The notes beneath the pieces were generated by a model that did no database searches, was not told where the DNA came from, and saw nothing but the letters and a program-made list of their open reading frames with translations. A program made the position numbers and the translations under genes. From an uncultured Kiritimatiellota bacterium (GTDB lineage Bacteria > Verrucomicrobiota > Kiritimatiellia > RFP12 > UBA1067), in NCBI GenBank assembly GCA_934635045.1, contig CAKTZA010000102.1:1-8606 (forward strand): DNA of 8,606 nucleotides. Reading direction: 5' to 3'. Positions 1 through 5,468 of the stretch are shown piece by piece. Numbering within the stretch: the first letter of the stretch is position 1; every line of letters starts with the position of its first letter.

Positions 1-1
1 G

Positions 2-40
2 TTCGGCGGCAGCAACGCGACGGTGATTCTCGGCGCCTGA
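2..40 (+). CDS. C-terminal tail of a probable beta-ketoacyl-ACP synthase (FabF/FabB type), partial
   Basis: Only the last 12 codons and the stop (TGA 38-40) are in the window. They read FGGSNATVILGA. A Phe-Gly-Gly-(Ser/Thr)-Asn-(Ala/Gly)-x-(Leu/Ile/Val) ending is the classic C-terminal signature of the condensing enzymes of fatty-acid synthesis (KAS I/II), where it forms the GFGGTN loop near the active site. The rest of the protein lies off the left edge. It could also be a KAS domain of a polyketide or aryl-polyene synthase, which share this tail. The next gene has its own promoter 30 bp downstream, so the two need not be one operon. Confidence 0.6.
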   Translation, partial: FGGSNATVILGA

Positions 41-69
41 CGCCGACGGACGTGGAACGGTGCGGTTTA

Positions 70-78
70 TGGTATAAT
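70..78 (+). promoter_or_regulatory. Extended -10 promoter (TGGTATAAT) of the fmdB-pyrF-TPR-murG operon
   Basis: The sequence shows a perfect TATAAT (73-78) preceded by TG-n (70-72), the extended -10 element recognised by sigma70-type factors. No convincing -35 box is seen 16-18 bp upstream (acgtgg), which fits an extended -10 promoter. Transcription would start near 84-86 and leave a 5' leader of about 25 nt. TATAAT is rare by chance in DNA this GC-rich. Confidence 0.65.
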
Positions 79-109
79 GTGGCGCGACGAAAGGGGACGG
101 AAAGACCAG

Positions 110-361
110 ATGCCAATCTACGTTTACGAAGCGAAAGAGCCCGAACGGGGCTGCGAACTCTGCCAAAAGGGGTTCGAGATCCGCCAGTCGCTGAGCGAGG
201 CGAAGCTCGACCATTGTCCGAAGTGCCGCGTGCCGGTCATCCGCGTCATCCAGGCGCCGGGGCTCACGCACTCGAAGACCGACCTCCACTACCGCGCCAA
301 GCGCGCGGGTTTCCACACCTTGAAGCGCGTCGACAAGGGCGCGTACGAAAAACTCTACTGA
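110..361 (+). CDS. FmdB-type zinc-ribbon protein
   Basis: This 83-residue protein opens with MPIYVYEA, the standard start of the FmdB/CxxC zinc-ribbon regulatory family (MPIYEY-). It carries two cysteine pairs that would bind one zinc: C15-x-x-C18 and C36-x-x-C39. A short basic tail (about residues 53-83) follows. The ATG at 110 was chosen over the ATG at 77 because it gives the family start, because GGAAAG (99-104) lies 5 bp upstream, and because the upstream ATG overlaps the -10 box. Members are proposed regulators or structural zinc ribbons; their biochemical role is not established, so no symbol is given. In the family the C-x-x-C knuckles are often the only conserved part, and this protein has a longer tail than the simplest ones. 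It is the first gene of the operon; pyrF follows after 14 bp. Confidence 0.8.
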   Translation: MPIYVYEAKEPERGCELCQKGFEIRQSLSEAKLDHCPKCRVPVIRVIQAPGLTHSKTDLHYRAKRAGFHTLKRVDKGAYEKLY

Positions 362-375
362 AAGGAACGATTCAC

Positions 376-1077
376 ATGGCCGAACTCATTGTTGCACTCG
401 ACGTCCAGACCCGCGAAGAGGCGGTGGCGAAGATAAAGGCGATCGGCGAGCCCGTCGGCTTCTACAAGATCGGGCTTGAGCTCTTCACGGCGGAAGGGCC
501 GGACGTCGTCCGCGCCGTGAAGGACCTCGGCAAGAAGGTCTTTCTCGACCTCAAGTTCCACGACATTCCGCGCACGGTCGAACGGGCGGTGCGTTCGGGC
601 GGCAAGCTCGGCGTGGACCTGATGACGATCCATTCCGTCGGCGGCCAGGCGATGATCCGGGCGGCGGCGGACGCGGCGGCGGCGTTCGGCGCGCAGGGCC
701 CGAAGATCCTCGCCGTCACGGTGCTGACCTCGCTCGACCAGTCCGACCTCGCGGACGTCGGCATCGCCGGGCGCACGCCGGCCGAGCAGGTCGCGGCGAT
801 GGCGCGCTTCGCGACGGCGCATGGCGCGCACGGCCTCGTCTGCTCGCCGAAGGAAGTCGGCGCGCTGTCGAAGGCCCTGCCGGCGGGCACGCTCTTCGTC
901 ACGCCGGGCGTGCGCCCCGCCGGCGCGGCGGTCGGCGACCAGAAGCGCGTCGCGACGCCGGCGGACGCCGTGCGGGACGGCGCGACGCACCTCGTCGTCG
1001 GGCGTCCGATCCTCGCGGCGGAAGATCCCGTCGCGGCGGCGCGCGCGATTCTCGCCGAGATCGAAGGGACGAAATGA
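376..1077 (+). CDS. pyrF: Orotidine 5'-phosphate decarboxylase
   Basis: PyrF decarboxylates OMP to UMP, the last step of de novo pyrimidine synthesis, in the cytoplasm. The 233-residue length is normal for the bacterial group I enzyme. Visible motifs are ALD (residues 7-9, substrate binding), YKIG with K31, the catalytic signature DLKFHDIP (58-65) with D58, K60 and D63, HSVGG (86-90), VTVLTS (114-119), TPGVRP (176-181) and VVGRP (207-211, phosphate binding). All expected active-site residues are present, so the enzyme should be functional. The ATG at 376 is preceded by AAAGGA (361-366) at 9 bp; an upstream extension to 52 in the same frame is only shadow reading through the zinc-ribbon gene. 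The stop overlaps the next start (ATGA 1074-1077), which suggests translational coupling. Other pyr genes are not in the window. Confidence 0.96.
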   Translation: MAELIVALDVQTREEAVAKIKAIGEPVGFYKIGLELFTAEGPDVVRAVKDLGKKVFLDLKFHDIPRTVERAVRSGGKLGVDLMTIHSVGGQAMIRAAADAAAAFGAQGPKILAVTVLTSLDQSDLADVGIAGRTPAEQVAAMARFATAHGAHGLVCSPKEVGALSKALPAGTLFVTPGVRPAGAAVGDQKRVATPADAVRDGATHLVVGRPILAAEDPVAAARAILAEIEGTK

Positions 1078-2525
1078 GCGAGGTTTTGGGACGCATGGGA
1101 CGCAGGGGACGCATAGGACGGGAGGTTTCAGCTCGCGCCTCTCTTGCCCCTCTTGCCGCGCTTGCCGTTTCTCTCGCCTCTCTCGCTCTCTTCGCCGACG
1201 AGCCGGCGTTGACCGACGGCGAAGTCTGGAATCAAGGCGTCGATTTCTACCGCGCCGGCGACGTGACGAATGCGCTGCGCGTCCTGAAGCCGCTCATGCT
1301 CTCGCAGACGCACGGGCCGCGCGCGGCGGAAGTCGTCGCGAAGCTGGCTTCTGACGCGGGCGACCTCGAAGAGGCGGCGGCGGCGGCGCAGCTCGCGCTC
1401 CGCGCGACGCCGGACGACGCAAAGGCGAACCGCAACTTCACGCGTGCGACAGACAAGCTGCCGGAGATTCGCGAGACGAAACGCATCAACGCGATTCTCA
1501 AGGCGGCGCAGGGAAAAGACCCCGGCTCGCTCCTGCACGCGGCGACGAAGGAGGCGCGCGCGCTTTTGACCGAGTCGGGCACGTACCGCACGAACGCGCC
1601 GGCGCGGCTTGTCGCGTGCGCCGACCGGCTTTCGGCGCAGGCGGAGAAGCTGGCCGACGTCTGGATTCCCGTCCGCGAGGCGATCGTCCAGTCCGTCACC
1701 AACCAGGAGCAGGCCGCGACAATTCTCCTGCAGGTCGAGCAGGCCGAGGCGAAGACGAAGAAGGCGGCGACGGAGCTCGGCGACCTGGACGAAAACGCCT
1801 ACGCGACGCTGTCGGACGTCGAGCACGACTTCACGCGCTTCCTGAAGCAGACAATCCTGCCGCCGGCGGCGATGGACGAGGATCTCGTCGCGCAGTCCAA
1901 CGCCTGGCTGGACGTCGAGGCGTTCAACGGGCGCGGCTGGCAGCAGGACGCGCTCGACTACACGCGGAGCTTCCGCGCGAAGTTCCCCGCGTGGGCGCGC
2001 GCCTACGAGCAGCAGGCGCAGAGCGACACGAACAGGCCGCCGTTCACGGCCGAGGATCAGGCGAAAGTCGCCGCGCTCGCGACGGAACTGGAGAAGCTGC
2101 AGCTCGGCTCCGTCGAGAAGCCCCTGCCACCCGATCAGGAGAAGGCGCTCGCGCTCATCGAGCAGATCCGCGCGCTTCTGCCGAAGGATCCGAACGGCGG
2201 GGGCGGCGGACAGAACCAGCAGCAAAATCAGAATCAGAACCCGAATCAGCAACCCAACCAACAGCCCAATCCGCAACAGGATCAGCAGCCGAATCCCGAT
2301 CAGCAAAATCAGCCGCCGGAGGAGCAGAAGCAAGATCAGGATCCGCAGAAGGATCAGGAGCCGGAGCCCTCGGAGGCCGATGCGGAGGAGCCGGAGAAGT
2401 CGAAGGAAGAGCAGGAGCTTGAGGCGACCTTGAAGAAGGCGCAGGAACGGAATGACGAACACGAGGCGGAAAAGAAGGCGCGGATGCGCAAGGCGCCGTT
2501 GCCGCCGAACGAAAGGGACTGGTAG
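1074..2525 (+). CDS. Exported TPR protein with Q/N/P-rich tail, BatC-like
   Basis: This 483-residue protein has a basic N-terminus made of a repeated xGR tripeptide (residues 5-16), then a hydrophobic stretch (about 22-41, ending SLALFA before DEP) that looks like a signal peptide or N-terminal anchor. Two TPR-like helical hairpins follow (about 50-80 and 84-117, with NQGVDFYRAGDVTNALRVL and the pattern A-x(3)-A-x(2)-A). The middle (130-370) is a long, charged, alpha-helical region with coiled-coil character. Next are a Gly hinge (375-379), a Q/N/P-rich stretch (380-430), an acidic to mixed-charge helix (435-470) and the end PLPPNERDW. TPR plus Q/N-rich linker plus a charged helix ending in -DW resembles the TPR proteins (BatC type) of MoxR/BatA/BatB operons. 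No von Willebrand or MoxR gene is seen here, so the assignment is by architecture only. It would act in the periplasm or at the membrane. It overlaps pyrF by 4 bp and ends 3 bp before murG. Confidence 0.55.
   Translation: MSEVLGRMGRRGRIGREVSARASLAPLAALAVSLASLALFADEPALTDGEVWNQGVDFYRAGDVTNALRVLKPLMLSQTHGPRAAEVVAKLASDAGDLEEAAAAAQLALRATPDDAKANRNFTRATDKLPEIRETKRINAILKAAQGKDPGSLLHAATKEARALLTESGTYRTNAPARLVACADRLSAQAEKLADVWIPVREAIVQSVTNQEQAATILLQVEQAEAKTKKAATELGDLDENAYATLSDVEHDFTRFLKQTILPPAAMDEDLVAQSNAWLDVEAFNGRGWQQDALDYTRSFRAKFPAWARAYEQQAQSDTNRPPFTAEDQAKVAALATELEKLQLGSVEKPLPPDQEKALALIEQIRALLPKDPNGGGGGQNQQQNQNQNPNQQPNQQPNPQQDQQPNPDQQNQPPEEQKQDQDPQKDQEPEPSEADAEEPEKSKEEQELEATLKKAQERNDEHEAEKKARMRKAPLPPNERDW
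1088..1123 (+). repeat. Four tandem 9-bp units (GGGACGCAT type) inside the TPR gene start
   Basis: The units are GGGACGCAT, GGGACGCAG, GGGACGCAT and AGGACGGGA. The first three differ at one position only; the fourth is degraded. The 9-bp period keeps the reading frame and encodes GRM-GRR-GRI-GRE, that is, a repeated Gly-Arg that forms the basic n-region of the export signal. A pyrimidine-rich tract (about 1136-1192, CTCTCTTGCCCCTCTTGCC-like) encoding the hydrophobic core follows immediately. Confidence 0.75.
2211..2363 (+). repeat. CAG/AAT/CAA-rich low-complexity coding tract (Q/N/P-rich linker)
   Basis: About 50 codons of the TPR gene are almost only Gln, Asn, Pro, Asp, Glu and Lys, built from short degenerate repeats such as NQQPNQQPN and DQQPNPDQQ. 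It has lower GC content and uses more CAA/AAT codons than the flanking genes. It is expected to be disordered and act as a spacer between the TPR/helical body and the charged C-terminal helix. Such tracts expand and contract by slippage, so strain-to-strain length variation is likely. Confidence 0.8.
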
Positions 2526-2528
2526 CAG

Positions 2529-3590
2529 ATGAAGATTGTCGTGGCGTGTGGCGGCACGGGGGGGCATGCGTTCCCCGGGCTCGCCGTGGCCGAGGAACTG
2601 GTGAAGCGCGGGCATGAGGTCACGGTCTGGGACTCGGGCCGCGACGTCGAGTCGAGCGTGCTGAAGCGCTGGAAGGGCGCGGTCTTCTCGACGGGGGCGC
2701 GTCCGCTCGCGGCGAAGAACGCCTTTGCGATTCTGCGCTCGATCCTGCGCTGCCGCCGGGAGATGCGGCGGACGCGGCCGGATGCGCTTCTGGCGATGGG
2801 CAGCTACTCGTCGCTGCCGCCCGTCCTCGCGGCGCGCAGCTGCGGCGTGAAGGTCTACCTGCACGAGGCGAACACGGTGCCGGGCAAGGCCGTCGAGTTC
2901 CTGTCGCGCTTCGCCGAGACGGTCGCGATCAGCTTCGCGATGACGACGCGCTTCCTGCCGGGGGCGAAGACGGTCGTCACGGGCCTCCCGGTGCGTGCGG
3001 ACATCGCGTCGGGGACGCGCTTCCCGTTCATCCCGCCGAATGCGTTCGTCGTGTTCGTGACGGGCGGCAGCCAGGGCGCGCACGCCGTCAACCAGCTGCT
3101 GGCCAAGGCGCTCGTGCTGCTCAAGAAGGAACTGTCCGCCACGCCGTCGTCGCGGCCGCTCTACGTCATCCACCAGACGGGCGTGAAGGACGAGGGCGAG
3201 GTCATGGCCGCCTACGCGGCGGCGGGGGTGCCGGCGCGCGTCCATGCGTTCGAGGACGAGATGGCGAACGCCTTTGCGTCGGCGGACGTCGTCGTCGCCC
3301 GCGCGGGGGCCTCGACGTGCTTCGAGCTCGCGGCCTGCGGCAAGCCGGCGCTCCTGATTCCGCTGCCGAGCGCGGTGCGCGACCACCAGCACTTCAACGC
3401 GGAGGCGTTCGCGGCGGCAGGCGCGGCGGACGAGGGCGTGCAGACGAAGCTCACGGCGTCGTCGATCAGCCGCTATCTCCGCCACAAGGCCGAGCATCCC
3501 GAATCGCTTGCGGCAATGACGGCGAAGATGAAGGCCCTCGCGACGCCAGACGCCGCCGCTCGCGTCGCCGAACTCGTCGAAGGAAAGTAA
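2529..3590 (+). CDS. murG: Undecaprenyldiphospho-muramoylpentapeptide beta-N-acetylglucosaminyltransferase
   Basis: MurG transfers GlcNAc from UDP-GlcNAc onto lipid I to give lipid II, the last cytoplasmic step of peptidoglycan synthesis, at the inner face of the membrane. At 353 residues it has the normal length. Both GT-B halves are visible: the N-terminal GGTGGH loop (residues 8-13, followed by xFPGLAVAEEL), LLAMGSYSSLPP (87-98) and HEANTVPGKA (112-121); then the C-terminal GGSQG loop (179-183), ARAGASTCFELAACGKPALL (257-276) with E266 expected to contact UDP-GlcNAc, and DHQHFNAEAF (285-294). The usual HEQN is HEAN here, a conservative site but worth noting. The ATG at 2529 is 3 bp after the TPR stop and AAAGGGA (2512-2518) is the only Shine-Dalgarno candidate. 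It is the last gene of the operon; no mraY, murD or ftsW lies beside it, so the dcw cluster is split in this genome. Confidence 0.93.
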   Translation: MKIVVACGGTGGHAFPGLAVAEELVKRGHEVTVWDSGRDVESSVLKRWKGAVFSTGARPLAAKNAFAILRSILRCRREMRRTRPDALLAMGSYSSLPPVLAARSCGVKVYLHEANTVPGKAVEFLSRFAETVAISFAMTTRFLPGAKTVVTGLPVRADIASGTRFPFIPPNAFVVFVTGGSQGAHAVNQLLAKALVLLKKELSATPSSRPLYVIHQTGVKDEGEVMAAYAAAGVPARVHAFEDEMANAFASADVVVARAGASTCFELAACGKPALLIPLPSAVRDHQHFNAEAFAAAGAADEGVQTKLTASSISRYLRHKAEHPESLAAMTAKMKALATPDAAARVAELVEGK

Positions 3591-3627
3591 GCGCGCCCGC
3601 CCTCACGCGCGGCGCTTGCCGCCCCTC

Positions 3628-3642
3628 CGCGCGATGCGCGCG
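3628..3642. terminator. Inverted repeat between convergent murG and AraC remnant; weak terminator candidate
   Basis: CGCGCG-ATG-CGCGCG forms a 6-bp GC stem with a 3-nt loop in the 53-bp gap between the two convergent genes. No T-tract follows on either strand, so it is not a canonical intrinsic terminator. Alternating CG runs are common in this DNA and chance is a real alternative. Confidence 0.25.
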
Positions 3643-3643
3643 T

Positions 3644-4190
3644 TCACGCGTGCGGCAGACGCGCGCGGGCGCGCCAGTCGCGCATGGACAGGCCGGTTGT
3701 GCGCTTGAAGAGGTTCTTCAGGGCGTTCTCGTTCGCGAAGCCGCAGAGGTCCGTGATTTGCGCGATGGAGGCCGTCGTCTGGATGAGCAGCCGCTTGACT
3801 TCGGCAAGTTTCCGCGCGGTGATGAGCGCGCCGACCGTACCGGTGCCGGATTCGTGAAACCGCAGGTCCAGGAGCTGCCGCGAGACGTGGAGGTGGCTTG
3901 CGACGTCCTGTGGCGTGATGCTCCGCGTCGCAGGGGCATCGATGAATTCTTTGATCTTCTGCCGGTCCTCGGCCGTCTCGGTCGGCGGCAGGGCGTGGAT
4001 CGCGCGCGGCGCCCGCTTCGCGAAGGCCTGTTCGCGCAGGGTTGACCGCCCGATGCGCGTGCGGTTTGTGGACGTAGGCGAACGGCGTATAGCGACCGGC
4101 CTCCGCAAAGTTCCGAAGCGCCTTGCGCCCGAGTGCCAGTTGGGCTGTGTGCGAGCAGCCGACCGGCCCATTGAGACTGCCCCATTCGGG
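3644..4190 (-). pseudogene. Decayed XylR-type AraC regulator (frameshifted, truncated, internally deleted sensor)
   Basis: The C-terminal part, ending at the stop 3646-3644, is a complete AraC-type double HTH: SITPQDVASHLHVSRQLLDL, then LAEVKRLLIQTTASIAQITDLCGFANENALKNLFKR and a TGLSMRDWR end. Upstream, reading from 4190 down in another frame, is a stretch GCSHTAQLALGRKALRNF followed by AEAGRYTPFAYVHKPHAH. This matches the GR-xA-x(2)-F-x(2)-GR-x(3)-FAYV pattern of LacI-like sensor domains in XylR-type regulators. It continues in the HTH frame as STLREQAFAKRAPRA, so a frameshift lies near 4046-4054 (CCGCCCG). An in-frame stop (TGA, 4193-4191) closes the remnant upstream, so the first 100 or more sensor residues are absent. 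Only about 20 residues lie between IHALPPTETAEDRQKIKEF and the HTH, where about 100 more would be expected. One indel could be a sequencing error; the two missing segments could not. An HTH-only product from an internal start remains possible. Confidence 0.75.
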
Positions 4191-4195
4191 TCAGT
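4176..4195. promoter_or_regulatory. Imperfect 20-bp inverted repeat upstream of the chimera promoter
   Basis: ACTG-c-CCC-attc-GGG-t-CAGT: seven of ten positions pair between the arms, with an unpaired 4-bp centre. It abuts the candidate -35 box (4195-4200), the same placement as the palindrome before the GntR/LacI gene. It could be an operator of the neighbouring regulator. It also lies within the remnant sensor sequence, so chance or ancestral coding sequence can explain it. Confidence 0.25.
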
Positions 4196-4223
4196 TGCGT
4201 CCGGGCGGCTTTTTGTTTATGCT
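4195..4223 (+). promoter_or_regulatory. Candidate promoter TTGCGT-17-TATGCT for the signal peptide/AraC chimera
   Basis: TTGCGT (4195-4200) and TATGCT (4218-4223) are separated by exactly 17 bp, including the T-rich run TTTTTGTTT, which is unusual in this GC-rich DNA. Each box matches the sigma70 consensus at three and four positions. Transcription would start near 4230, at the ATG 4231, which would make the message leaderless; no Shine-Dalgarno is seen before 4231 or 4219. Confidence 0.45.
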
Positions 4224-4230
4224 GTCTCTC

Positions 4231-5352
4231 ATGAAACGCGAGAAGAACCTGGCCGGGGGCGTCCTGCTGGCGCTTGCCGTCCTGTCGGGGGCGGTGCCGG
4301 CCGCGCCGGCGGGGAAGAAGGCGGTCCTGGGCTACGGCTGGGAGTTCCTGGCAGTCGGCTCGGAGGACGTGTGGCGCAACCGCGAGAAGCTCGCGGCCGT
4401 CGGCTATGACGGCTATCTCCTTCCGATGGACCGGCAGGAGGCGGACGGCTCGTTCGTGCGGGCGCGCGACCTGCTCGCGTCGCAGGGCTGGCAGGACGCG
4501 GACTTCGACCGCTGCGTCGCGATGTTCCGCGACTGCCTCGCGCTTCCCGGCCTGCGCGAGTCGCTGGCGTTCGGCTTCCTCATCCCGAAGAGGCGCCTGG
4601 CGTGGACGGACGACGCGGCGTGGGCGAACGCGGCTTCCAACGCCGCTGTCTTCGCCCGCGCCGCCCGCAAGGCAGGCTTTCGCGGCGTCTGCCTTGACCA
4701 TGAGGATTACACGAAGCAGACGCAGTTCCGCCTGAGTCCTGGCGACCCGGCCTACGCCGAGGCGTGCCGCCTGGCGCGCCGGCGCGGACGGCAGTTCTTC
4801 GCCGCATTCTTTTCGGAATTCCCCGAGGCGCGGCTCCTGGCTTTCTGGCTCTTCACGGAGTGGCGCGAGATTGTCCGCGCGCGCGACGTCGTCCAGGCCG
4901 CCGAAGAGATGAAGGGCGACCTGTGGCACGCGTTCCTGAACGGCATGCTGGACGTCGTGCCGCCGTCGGCGAAGTTCATTGACGGCAACGAGACGACCGG
5001 CTACAAGACCGCGGGCGGGCCGGACGCCTTCCGCGCCGTCGAATACGTGCGCGTCCACGCCTGCGCGGGCCTCACGGCGGCGGACGTCGTGCGCGAGATG
5101 GGGATGCGGACGCGCACGGCGGAAAACCGTTTCCGGTCCGTGGCCGGACATTCCATCCGCGACGAGATCGTGGCCGTCCGCGTCGCCCGGGCGCAGAAGC
5201 TGCTGCTGCTCGGCTCCAAGGCCGGCGTCGATTCGATCTTCGCCCGCTGCGGCTACCGCGATCCGCGCTCCCTGCGCTACGCCTTCACGAAAGTGACGGG
5301 CCTTTCCCCGCGCGCCTGGCGCGAGCGGAACCTGCGCGAAGCGAGAGGGTGA
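4231..5352 (+). CDS. Chimeric protein: signal peptide + truncated glycosidase-like domain + AraC (XylR-type) HTH
   Basis: The 373-residue product has three parts. Residues 1-27 (MKREKN, a hydrophobic core, then AVPAAPA) are a clear signal peptide. Residues 28 to about 262 resemble a secreted TIM-barrel glycosidase-like family of uncharacterised gut and environmental bacterial proteins: VLGYGWEFL near the start, KRRLAW (120-125), GVCLDHEDYTK (152-162), LARRRGRQFFA (181-191), FPEARLLAFWLF (197-208), GDLWHAFLNGMLDVVPPSAKF (229-249) and DGNE (251-254). The match stops after DGNETTGYK, where the family usually goes on for another 150 or so residues. From about 265 to 366 there is instead a full XylR-type AraC domain: AVEYVRVHACAGLTAADVV, VRVARAQKLLLL, VDSIFARCGYRDPRSLRYAF and TGLSPRAWR. 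There is no transmembrane segment between them. The junction is near 5008-5030. The start at 4231 gives the best n-region; 4219 (MLSL-) is the alternative. As drawn, export would carry the HTH out of the cytoplasm, so this is probably a deletion fusion or a misread gene pair, and the HTH could work only if expressed from an internal start. Confidence 0.75.
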   Translation: MKREKNLAGGVLLALAVLSGAVPAAPAGKKAVLGYGWEFLAVGSEDVWRNREKLAAVGYDGYLLPMDRQEADGSFVRARDLLASQGWQDADFDRCVAMFRDCLALPGLRESLAFGFLIPKRRLAWTDDAAWANAASNAAVFARAARKAGFRGVCLDHEDYTKQTQFRLSPGDPAYAEACRLARRRGRQFFAAFFSEFPEARLLAFWLFTEWREIVRARDVVQAAEEMKGDLWHAFLNGMLDVVPPSAKFIDGNETTGYKTAGGPDAFRAVEYVRVHACAGLTAADVVREMGMRTRTAENRFRSVAGHSIRDEIVAVRVARAQKLLLLGSKAGVDSIFARCGYRDPRSLRYAFTKVTGLSPRAWRERNLREARG

Positions 5353-5384
5353 AGGCCGGGCCTTCGCGTTCCCTTCGCCAAGGG
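5351..5384 (+). terminator. Two small adjacent inverted repeats after the chimera; weak terminator candidates
   Basis: GAAGGCC-g-GGCCTTC (5351-5365) starts at the stop codon, and CCCTT-cgcc-AAGGG (5371-5384) follows it. Either can form a short GC-rich hairpin but neither is followed by a run of T. They occupy part of the 116-bp gap before the repressor gene, whose remaining bases hold the operator palindrome and promoter listed separately. Confidence 0.3.
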
Positions 5385-5417
5385 CGATTCGCGGCGCCGA
5401 GCCCCGCGCGAAGAAAG

Positions 5418-5429
5418 TGGACTAGTCCA
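5418..5429. promoter_or_regulatory. Perfect 12-bp palindrome TGGACTAGTCCA, probable repressor operator
   Basis: The two half-sites are exact reverse complements around a central CTAG and end 2 bp before the -35 box. GntR- and LacI-type dimers bind short palindromes of this kind at their own promoters. The half-site GTGGACT (5417-5423) recurs exactly at 5469-5475, 52 bp away, over the start codon of the repressor gene. Autoregulation by the downstream GntR/LacI protein is the natural reading; it is inferred, not shown. Confidence 0.55.
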
Positions 5430-5431
5430 TG

Positions 5432-5461
5432 TTGAAAGCAGGGGAGGCGAAAGTGTACAAT
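5432..5461 (+). promoter_or_regulatory. Strong sigma70-like promoter TTGAAA-18-TACAAT of the repressor-hydrolase operon
   Basis: TTGAAA (5432-5437) and TACAAT (5456-5461) each match the consensus at four or five of six positions, with an 18-bp spacer. The predicted transcription start, 6-8 bp after the -10 box, falls on 5467-5469. That is the GTG start codon itself, so the mRNA is predicted to be leaderless. A purine-rich GGGGAGG (5441-5447) lies inside the spacer, too far (21 bp) from the start to act as a Shine-Dalgarno. Confidence 0.65.
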
Positions 5462-5468
5462 ACCGTGC

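Noticed and set aside
52..375. Extended N-terminus of pyrF
   Set aside because: The extra 108 residues read through the zinc-ribbon gene out of frame; the family length and the Shine-Dalgarno support the start at 376.
1128..3497. 789-codon open frame on the minus strand
   Set aside because: It lies opposite the TPR gene and murG, which both have recognisable domains, starts and ribosome binding sites. Its composition is Arg/Leu-rich low complexity, typical of antisense shadows in GC-rich DNA.
4208..4218. T-run TTTTTGTTT as a rho-independent terminator
   Set aside because: No stable GC stem precedes it on the plus strand; it fits better as the spacer of a promoter.
3718..5151. 477-codon open frame on the minus strand
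   Set aside because: It overlaps the chimera and the regulator remnant and only shadows them; its amino-acid make-up is not protein-like.
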